Origin: Yersinia vastinensis
Lineage (GTDB): Bacteria > Pseudomonadota > Gammaproteobacteria > Enterobacterales > Enterobacteriaceae
Direction: 5' to 3'
DNA: 42,451 bases
NCBI RefSeq assembly: GCF_902726565.1
Contig: NZ_CACVAF010000020.1
Location: forward strand, 1 to 42,451
The position numbers and the translations under genes are program-made. Of this stretch, positions 36,609 through 42,451 are shown piece after piece. The notes under the pieces are model-generated. The model saw nothing but the letters and a program-made list of their open reading frames with translations. It ran no database searches and was not told the origin of the DNA. Each line of letters begins with the position of its first letter. Within the stretch, counting starts at the first letter, position 1.

Positions 36609-37073
36609 AATATTAAATAACTAAAAATAGTACTGATTGGCGCAGTTTATAGTGAACAGAAAAGATGCCCGACAGTGAATGTTTAATTATTGCACGCTCT
36701 CTACTGTCGGCGTTGACAAAGTATCTGATCAGAGTTTTCTTAAATATTATTGTGAGCTATTTCACTAAGTCGATATTAACCATAATCAACCACTCTATTT
36801 CATCGTCTTAAAAGTGATAATAATGGTTACGTATTGTCATATCTTATAAAAACTGGAGTCACTCGATAAAAAACCTTGTTTGACTGAAAATAATGCTTTT
36901 TATGGGCGGCAACAAACCAGCATGAAGTAAATCTGACTGTTGAAAAAATATCCAATTTAATCATGGCAGTGATAATAGCCAAATATAGACAGGCCAAGGC
37001 TAGCGAATAAGCGGAAGTTATGCTGTAATTTCTTGTCAGATTGAAGTCATTAACGCTTTAGGATTTCAATATA
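36609..37073. other. Long intergenic stretch upstream of minC
   Basis: No recognised gene. A 48-codon frame (36666-36812, plus strand) opens at an ATG but has only a weak ribosome site and no visible relative. CCGACAGT (36669-36676) and ACTGTCGG (36703-36710) form a perfect 8-bp inverted repeat with a 26-base loop. The sequence is AT-rich. I see no other repeat or terminator. Confidence 0.35.
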
Positions 37074-37101
37074 TTGATACGGATAGATTTCTCTTTATAT
37101 T
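37074..37101 (+). promoter_or_regulatory. Putative minCDE promoter
   Basis: TTGATA (37074-37079) and TATATT (37096-37101) are spaced by 16 bases and would give a start about 80 bases before minC. A CCCC...GGGG hairpin lies in the predicted leader (about 37137-37158). Confidence 0.4.
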
Positions 37102-37187
37102 ACCTATAACATGCTTGGGAAGATCAGAATATTGTACCCCGAATGGTATTTTGGGGATTAAACGCAGCTGAAACTGAGTCAGGATAG

Positions 37188-37874
37188 ATGTCACAATCGC
37201 CAATTGAGTTAAAAGGCAGTAGTTTTACCCTTTCGGTCATTCATTTGCATGATTCACGACCGGAGGTAATCCGTCAGGCATTACAGGAGAAGGTGGATCA
37301 AGCGCCTGCTTTCCTGAAAAACGCCCCTGTTGTGATTAACGTTGCAACGTTACCTAACGGTGCTAACTGGAAAGATCTCCAACAGGCTGTCACCTCAGCG
37401 GGTTTGCGTATTGTTGGCATCAGTGGTTGTCAGGATGAACGTCAAAAACGGGCAATAGCACGGGCAGGTTTGCCGTTACTGAGTGAAGGTAAAGGCCAGA
37501 AAATGGCACCAGAGCCAGTTGCCAGCCCACCAGAAAACGTTTCTACCAAGACACGAATTATCAACACACCTGTTCGTTCCGGCCAACAGATTTATGCTCG
37601 TAATTGCGATTTGATTGTTATCAGCAGCGTCAGCGCCGGTGCTGAATTAATTGCCGACGGCAATATTCATATCTATGGAATGATGCGAGGCCGTGCGCTA
37701 GCAGGTGCATCAGGTGATGGCCAATGCCAGATTTTTTGCACGCATCTCGGTGCTGAACTAGTCTCTATCGCAGGGCAGTACTGGTTGAGTGATCAGATCC
37801 CGCGCGACTATTTTGGTCAGGCTGCGCGTTTGCATCTGCTGGATAACGCATTAACTATACAACCTTTAAATTAA
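37188..37874 (+). CDS. minC: Septum site-determining inhibitor MinC
   Basis: Inhibits FtsZ polymerisation near the cell poles. The protein (228 aa; E. coli 231) has the N-terminal FtsZ-inhibiting domain and, after a Pro-rich linker ([10 protein letters not shown] near 107-116), the beta-helical C-terminal domain with RSGQQIYA and [11 protein letters not shown] that binds MinD. It starts at ATG behind AGGATAG. It is first in a tight minC-minD-minE operon, with minD 25 bases downstream. Confidence 0.96.
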   Translation: MSQSPIELKGSSFTLSVIHLHDSRPEVIRQALQEKVDQAPAFLKNAPVVINVATLPNGANWKDLQQAVTSAGLRIVGISGCQDERQKRAIARAGLPLLSEGKGQKMAPEPVASPPENVSTKTRIINTPVRSGQQIYARNCDLIVISSVSAGAELIADGNIHIYGMMRGRALAGASGDGQCQIFCTHLGAELVSIAGQYWLSDQIPRDYFGQAARLHLLDNALTIQPLN

Positions 37875-37899
37875 GCCCTTTTGACAAGGAATCCATTTC

Positions 37900-38712
37900 A
37901 TGGCACGCATTATTGTTGTTACATCGGGTAAAGGGGGCGTTGGCAAGACCACATCAAGCGCGGCTATCGCAACCGGCTTGGCCCAAAAAGGTAAAAAAAC
38001 CGTTGTTATCGATTTCGATATCGGGCTGCGGAACCTAGACTTGATTATGGGATGTGAGCGCCGAGTCGTTTATGATTTTGTTAATGTGATTCAAGGTGAT
38101 GCCACATTGAACCAAGCATTAATAAAAGATAAGCGTACAGATAATTTGTATATTTTGCCCGCCTCTCAGACGCGTGACAAAGACGCCCTGACCAAAGAGG
38201 GTGTTGAAAAGATTTTGAATGATCTTGGCGACATGAATTTTGAGTTCGTGGTGTGTGACTCGCCAGCGGGTATTGAAAGTGGCGCATTAATGGCGCTGTA
38301 TTTTGCTGACGAAGCCGTCATCACGACCAACCCTGAGGTTTCCTCGGTTCGTGACTCAGACCGTATCCTTGGAATATTGTCATCCAAGTCACGTCGTGCA
38401 GAAAATGGTCAGGAACCGATTAAAGAACATCTGCTGTTAACCCGCTACAATCCAGGGCGTGTTAATCGCGGCGATATGCTGAGTATGGAAGATGTCCTCG
38501 ATATTCTGAGGATCCCACTGGTTGGCGTTATTCCAGAAGATCAGTCTGTATTGCGCGCCTCAAACCAAGGTGAGCCCGTGATTCTGGACAAAGAGTCTGA
38601 TGCCGGTAAAGCTTATGACGATACCGTTGACCGTTTACTAGGAGAAGAACGTCCTTTCCGCTTCATCGAAGAAGAGAAGAAGGGCTTCCTGAAACGCCTT
38701 TTTGGGGGATAA
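37900..38712 (+). CDS. minD: Cell division ATPase MinD
   Basis: ATPase (270 aa) that recruits MinC to the membrane and oscillates from pole to pole with MinE. The deviant Walker A motif is SGKGGVGKTT with Lys11 and Lys16. The C-terminal amphipathic helix (KKGFLKRLFGG) binds the membrane. Its stop codon is separated by only 3 bases from the minE start, so translation is probably coupled. Confidence 0.97.
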   Translation: MARIIVVTSGKGGVGKTTSSAAIATGLAQKGKKTVVIDFDIGLRNLDLIMGCERRVVYDFVNVIQGDATLNQALIKDKRTDNLYILPASQTRDKDALTKEGVEKILNDLGDMNFEFVVCDSPAGIESGALMALYFADEAVITTNPEVSSVRDSDRILGILSSKSRRAENGQEPIKEHLLLTRYNPGRVNRGDMLSMEDVLDILRIPLVGVIPEDQSVLRASNQGEPVILDKESDAGKAYDDTVDRLLGEERPFRFIEEEKKGFLKRLFGG

Positions 38713-38715
38713 ACC

Positions 38716-38985
38716 ATGGCTTTGTTAGACTTTTTTCTGTCCCGCAAAAAACCGACAGCCAATATAGCCAAGGAACGGCTGCAAATTATCGTCGCAGAGC
38801 GTCGTCGTGGGGACAGTGAGCCCCATTACTTGCCTGACTTGAAACGCGATATTTTGGCGGTTATTTGTAAATATATCCAGATCGACCCTGAAATGCTGCA
38901 CGTGCAATTTGAGCAGAAAGGGGATGATATTTCGGTACTTGAACTTAACGTGACATTACCGGAAACGGAAGAAACGCCTAAATGA
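38716..38985 (+). CDS. minE: MinE, topological specificity factor
   Basis: Small protein (89 aa) that stimulates MinD ATPase activity and confines division inhibition to the poles. The N-terminal [11 protein letters not shown] segment is the membrane/MinD-binding part, followed by the dimerising topological specificity domain. The start lies 3 bases after the minD stop. A strong terminator ends the operon. Confidence 0.96.
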
Positions 38986-38997
38986 TTTCTTCGCAAT

Positions 38998-39035
38998 AAC
39001 TCCCCCCTGTATTTATTTACAGGGGGGAGTTTTCT
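38998..39035. terminator. Rho-independent terminator of minCDE
   Basis: A perfect 14-bp stem (38998-39011 with 39018-39031) around a 6-base loop, with six C paired to six G, followed by T. It probably serves minE; the convergent rnd has its own weak IR (TTCAGAG/CTCTGAA, 39157-39184). Confidence 0.9.
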
Positions 39036-39190
39036 GTTATTGACTGTATAAATATCCAGTTTTGTTTCTGCTATTAATATATACCCATCTAAACAAGAAA
39101 AATCTTAATCTCTATTTCAGTTATTCATAAACTATCTATAAATTTAAACTGAAGTATTCAGAGTGAAGTTCCCTCCCCTCTGAATTTCGA

Positions 39191-40312
39191 TTAATACTGC
39201 TGTAAAATCTCCGTCAATTCCACAGACAGCAAATCACCACGCCAGCCACTTAATAACTCAGGCTGTGTTTCTGTTGATTTCAGTTTCCAATGCCAACTGA
39301 GTAATTGGTTTATTTGACGACGTGATGCCAGTAACTCGCTGCTAAGTCCGCTGCGCTCACTGACTGATAATATTAGCGCTTTAATATCTTTAAAGACTTT
39401 CTTGTAACCGGGTTGATCAATCAAATTAATGACCGGTGGAGGGAGTTGATCTTCAGGGACAGCATCACTCTCTGCCACTAGCGCTAGCAAGGTGCGTCCG
39501 TGATAACGAATCTCTTGCCCACTCAGCCCTAGAGAATCCAGCTCACCTAGTGACGTCGGTTGGTAACGCGCAACTTGCCATAGGTTCTCTTCTCGCACGA
39601 CAAAATTCACGGCTAAATCACGCTCACGCGCTTGGCGTAAGCGCCATGCAGCCAGCTTCTGCAAACAGGCCAGTTGACGACCACGTAATTGCCAAGCATT
39701 GGTGATTTCACGGTATGCCAATTCCGGGTCAAGTGTTTCGCTGCGGCGTCGGCACAACAATTGGCACTCATCAATCGCCGCATCCATCCACCCTGCGGCC
39801 TCAGTGGCTTCCACTAACTTAGCGGCCAAAGGTAACAAATAGAACACATCCGCAGCGGCATAATCACACTGTTTTTCACTTAGCGGACGAGCAATCCAGT
39901 CTGTCCTAGATTCACTTTTATCTAACTCGACACCTTCAAATTCATTCACCAGCATGGCAAAACCACACGATAGCGTGCGCCCAGAAAATGCGGCCAAAAC
40001 CTGAGTATCAATCATCGGCGTGGGCATCTGATCAAAGGCATTTAAGAATACTTCGAGATCTTCACTGCCCGCATGCAGATATTTCACTACATTGATATCT
40101 TGCAGCAGCTCGCGGAAAGGTTGCCACTGTGTGATAGGCAAAGGGTCAATCAGTGAAAGTTGTTCACCGTCATACAGTTGAATCAGGCCCAACTGCGGAT
40201 AGTAAGTGCGTGTTCTGACAAACTCTGTATCCAGTGCGACATGGGCATGTTTTTGAGCTTGCTCGCAAGCCTGCTGCAACGCACTGTCGGTCGTGATCAA
40301 CTGATAATTCAA
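39191..40312 (-). CDS. rnd: Ribonuclease D
   Basis: A 3' to 5' exoribonuclease for tRNA and small RNA end maturation (373 aa; E. coli 375). The DEDD-y catalytic residues are visible: LDTEFVRTRT (Asp28, Glu30), GSEDLEVF, and DYAAADVFYLL with its Tyr. Two HRDC domains follow. The only start that gives the family N terminus (NYQLITTD) is TTG at 40312, with AAGAG 9 bases before it. E. coli rnd is also known to start at UUG. A 3-codon frame ATG-ACG-TTT-TGA overlaps this start. It lies downstream of fadD, with a hairpin between. Confidence 0.95.
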   Translation of the reverse strand: MNYQLITTDSALQQACEQAQKHAHVALDTEFVRTRTYYPQLGLIQLYDGEQLSLIDPLPITQWQPFRELLQDINVVKYLHAGSEDLEVFLNAFDQMPTPMIDTQVLAAFSGRTLSCGFAMLVNEFEGVELDKSESRTDWIARPLSEKQCDYAAADVFYLLPLAAKLVEATEAAGWMDAAIDECQLLCRRRSETLDPELAYREITNAWQLRGRQLACLQKLAAWRLRQARERDLAVNFVVREENLWQVARYQPTSLGELDSLGLSGQEIRYHGRTLLALVAESDAVPEDQLPPPVINLIDQPGYKKVFKDIKALILSVSERSGLSSELLASRRQINQLLSWHWKLKSTETQPELLSGWRGDLLSVELTEILQQY

Positions 40313-40332
40313 AACGTCATTCTCTTGGTCGT

Positions 40333-40356
40333 TATACCCGTTATCTTTGGGGTATA
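40333..40356 (-). promoter_or_regulatory. TATACCC...GGGTATA dyad in the rnd upstream region
   Basis: TATACCC (40333-40339) and GGGTATA (40350-40356) face each other 10 bases apart. Both are typical ERIC end sequences (TATACCCGT-ATCTTT on one side). On the minus strand they also give -10-like TATACC and TATAAC elements for rnd, with TTGCCA upstream. The reading as an ERIC remnant is a guess; the dyad itself is certain. Confidence 0.35.
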
Positions 40357-40370
40357 GTCTATGGCAAACA

Positions 40371-40400
40371 CAACAACGCCGGTGATGACCGGCGTTGTTG
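40371..40400 (-). terminator. Hairpin behind fadD
   Basis: A perfect 13-bp stem (CAACAACGCCGGT with ACCGGCGTTGTTG) around a 4-base loop, 26 bases after the fadD stop. The downstream T-run on the minus strand is weak, so it may partly act as an RNA stabiliser rather than a full terminator. Confidence 0.65.
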
Positions 40401-40425
40401 ATGATGATTAGGTGACTCAGTTAAG

Positions 40426-42123
40426 TTAAGCCGCGTTTTGCTCGCTAGCCTTAGTGTTAACTTGCTCGTCACGCAATTCCCTGCGCAAAATTTTACCGAC
40501 ATTCGATTTCGGCAATTCGTCACGGAACTCTACAATTTTCGGTACTTTATACCCAGTAAGGTAGCGGCGGCAATGGGTTAGCAGCTCTTCTGGCGTCAGT
40601 GAGGCATCTTTTTTCACTACAAATAATTTTACCGTCTCGCCCGAGACTTCATTAGGCACCCCAACGGCGGCAGACTCCAGCACTTTGGAATGTAACGCGA
40701 CCACATCTTCAATCTCATTGGGGTAGACGTTAAAACCAGACACTAAAATCATATCCTTTTTACGATCAACTACACGCAAAAAGCCCTGTTCATCAAGAGT
40801 GGCAATATCACCCGTTGCCAGCCAGCCATCTTTGAGCACTTCATCGGTCGAATCTGGCCGCTGCCAATAGCCTAACATAACTTGAGGGCCGCGCACCCAT
40901 AGTTCGCCCGGCTCGCCGAACGCAGTGACTTCATTACCCTCATCATCAACCAAGCGAACATCTGTCGAAGGCACTGGTAGGCCAATGCTGCCACTGTAAT
41001 GTTTCAAATCATAAGGGTTGCCCGTGACAAGCGGAGAACACTCAGTCAGCCCATAGCCTTCCAAAAGGTGTCTACCGGTGAGTTTCTCCCATTTTTCGGC
41101 AACGGCTTTCTGGACTGGCATGCCGCCCCCCACCGAAAGCCGTAACGAGGAAAAATCTAATTTGCTAAATTCTTCATTATTTAATAGTGCATTAAATAAT
41201 GTGTTCACACCCGTCATTGCTGTGAATGGATAACGGCTTAGTTCTTTAACCATTCCCGGAATATCACGTGGGTTAGTGATTAATAAGCTACGCCCACCGA
41301 GTTCAATAAACAGCAGGCAATTCATGGTTAACGCGAAAATATGATAGAGCGGCAGTGCCGTCACGACCAACTCATGGCCGGGTTGCAGTAAGGGCGCATA
41401 GGCCGCTTTCGCCTGCTCCAAATTAGACTGCATATTCCGGTGCGTCAGCATGGCGCCTTTCGCCACACCAGTAGTTCCACCGGTATATTGCAAAAATGCC
41501 ATATCCGTATTGATAACATCCGGCTTCACATATTGCATACGGCGACCTTTCTGTAATGCCGTACGGAACGAAATGGCATCAGGCAAATAATATTTCGGCA
41601 CCAAACGCTTTATGTATTTCACTACGAAATTCACCAGCGTACCTTTAGCTGTCGATAATTGGTCACCCATACGGGTTAAAATGACGTGCTTAACCTGAGT
41701 TTTGAAAACGATTTTTTCTAGTGTATGAGCAAAGTTGGAGACGATAACAATGGCTGCTGCCCCACTGTCATTTAGCTGATGCTCGAGTTCACGCGGGGTA
41801 TATAGCGGATTAACATTTACCACCACCATGCCCGCGCGCAAAATACCAAACAAGGCGATAGGATATTGCAGCAGATTTGGCATCATCAGGGCGACACGGT
41901 CACCTTTTTGTAATCCTAAACCTTGCTGTAAATAAGCAGCAAAAGCACGGCTACGCTCTTCCAGTTTACGGAAGGTCATTACCTCCCCCATATTGATAAA
42001 CGCAGGTTGGTCCGCATAACGCAATGCTGCGTTCTCAAACATTTCCACCAAAGAAGAATAGCGATCCGGGTCAATCTCTGCGGGGACGTCTGCCGGATAA
42101 CGCTTTAGCCATACTTTTTCCAA
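40426..42123 (-). CDS. fadD: Long-chain acyl-CoA synthetase FadD
   Basis: Activates imported long-chain fatty acids to acyl-CoA at the inner membrane, the entry to beta-oxidation and the step that makes the FadR ligand. The protein is 565 aa (E. coli 561). The AMP-binding motif [16 protein letters not shown] and the FACS signature around [18 protein letters not shown] and [18 protein letters not shown] are present. The frame opens at 42174, but the family starts with M/L-E-K-V-W-L; TTG at 42123 lies 7 bases from AGGAG and was chosen, so it has a UUG start. Upstream are FadR-like and CRP-like sites. Confidence 0.95.
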   Translation of the reverse strand: MEKVWLKRYPADVPAEIDPDRYSSLVEMFENAALRYADQPAFINMGEVMTFRKLEERSRAFAAYLQQGLGLQKGDRVALMMPNLLQYPIALFGILRAGMVVVNVNPLYTPRELEHQLNDSGAAAIVIVSNFAHTLEKIVFKTQVKHVILTRMGDQLSTAKGTLVNFVVKYIKRLVPKYYLPDAISFRTALQKGRRMQYVKPDVINTDMAFLQYTGGTTGVAKGAMLTHRNMQSNLEQAKAAYAPLLQPGHELVVTALPLYHIFALTMNCLLFIELGGRSLLITNPRDIPGMVKELSRYPFTAMTGVNTLFNALLNNEEFSKLDFSSLRLSVGGGMPVQKAVAEKWEKLTGRHLLEGYGLTECSPLVTGNPYDLKHYSGSIGLPVPSTDVRLVDDEGNEVTAFGEPGELWVRGPQVMLGYWQRPDSTDEVLKDGWLATGDIATLDEQGFLRVVDRKKDMILVSGFNVYPNEIEDVVALHSKVLESAAVGVPNEVSGETVKLFVVKKDASLTPEELLTHCRRYLTGYKVPKIVEFRDELPKSNVGKILRRELRDEQVNTKASEQNAA

Positions 42124-42196
42124 GGTAGCACTCCTGAAATGATTATTGATCGCCAGAGTAAAACTCAAATTCACATCATAACTTTAACAATATTTT

Positions 42197-42213
42197 AACT
42201 CAGCTTACCAGTT
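42197..42213. promoter_or_regulatory. FadR-like operator upstream of fadD
   Basis: On the minus strand AACTGGTAAGCTGAGTT matches the FadR consensus AACTGGTMNGACCAGTT except for three positions in the right half-site. It lies about 75-90 bases upstream of the fadD start. FadR repression of fadD is established in E. coli. Confidence 0.55.
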
Positions 42214-42235
42214 TGCTTTTAAACAATTTTGAGGT

Positions 42236-42251
42236 TGCGATATACGTCACT
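42236..42251. promoter_or_regulatory. CRP-like site upstream of fadD
   Basis: On the minus strand AGTGA-CGTATA-TCGCA has one mismatch in each half-site of the CRP consensus with correct spacing. It lies about 30 bases beyond the FadR-like site, as expected for a cyclic-AMP-activated fad gene. Confidence 0.5.
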
Positions 42252-42385
42252 ATTTTCTGGTGCCGAGATAACTCAAATAGGCAATACAACAATCGAAATT
42301 GAATAAATTCCAATTAAATCAATAAATTATAGTTTTATGAAATGTTAAATTATGTAACCTTATGATTATGATACAAAATAAATAT

Positions 42386-42409
42386 CCTCCGGCATAGCCG
42401 GAGGTTTTT
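42386..42409. terminator. Hairpin terminator near the right edge
   Basis: CCTCCGGC (42386-42393) pairs with GCCGGAGG (42397-42404) over a 3-base loop, with T5 on the plus strand. No plus-strand gene lies in front of it in this window. On the minus strand it directly follows a possible gene end, with a looser T-rich tail. Confidence 0.7.
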
Positions 42410-42451
42410 CATATGCGCCTATAAGGCTCTGTTGCCAGCCGCGCCCTAACA
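42409..42451 (-). CDS. Possible C-terminal end of a gene entering from the right edge
   Basis: A minus-strand frame enters from the right edge and ends with TGA at 42409-42411, 5 bases before a hairpin, the usual spacing of a gene end and its terminator. Only 13 codons are visible (ending in PYRRI), too little to identify. In E. coli the gene upstream of fadD is yeaY (Slp-family lipoprotein), which is one candidate by position only. Confidence 0.3.
   Translation of the reverse strand, partial: VRARLATEPYRRI

Overview
The window is a chromosomal segment of an enterobacterium and is most likely from the genus Yersinia. Almost every gene is a close relative of an Escherichia coli gene in local E. 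coli order. The leader of gapA is almost the same as the E. coli one as I remember it. A YcgL that starts at the internal Met and ERIC-like palindromes in intergenic regions fit Yersinia. Species cannot be fixed from the sequence alone. I see no rRNA, tRNA, CRISPR array, prophage, integrase or insertion sequence.

Region 1 (1-16.7 kb) is an E. coli-like housekeeping block: the end of xthA, nudG, then (minus) topB-ynjH, selD and ydjA, then sppA, ansA-pncA, yeaC, msrB, gapA, yeaD, mipA, and the stress operon yeaG-yeaH. Its themes are nucleotide and NAD salvage, selenophosphate supply, membrane and peptidoglycan upkeep, glycolysis, and a PrkA-type kinase pathway.

Region 2 (16.7-24.9 kb) is the accessory part. 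It holds a drug/metabolite exporter with a 24-histidine tail, an orphan secreted protein behind an AT-rich promoter with a perfect palindrome, a LysR regulator cut short by an in-frame amber codon and divergent from a pirin gene, a PAS-PAS-GAF-GGDEF-EAL protein, and a Bcr/CflA exporter. It sits where two E. coli-like blocks that are far apart in E. coli K-12 are joined.

Region 3 (24.9-39.0 kb) matches another E. coli neighbourhood: dadX and dadA (alanine catabolism) divergent from ycgB (SpoVR family), then fadR, nhaB, dsbB, a six-gene minus-strand run (a Fur-boxed small secreted protein, ycgL, an MltB-like lipoprotein, ycgM, ycgN, a small periplasmic protein) and minCDE. Region 4 (39.2-42.4 kb) is rnd and fadD, both beginning at UUG.

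Links between genes: YeaG, YeaH and YcgB, which work together in other bacteria but lie apart in E. coli, are within 16 kb here. FadR lies 12 kb from fadD, whose upstream region has a FadR-like operator and a CRP-like site. The dadA-ycgB gap carries a perfect CRP site and several Lrp-like sites. I found no clearly new multi-gene system. The best leads are regulatory structures and small secreted proteins in the accessory and intergenic DNA.
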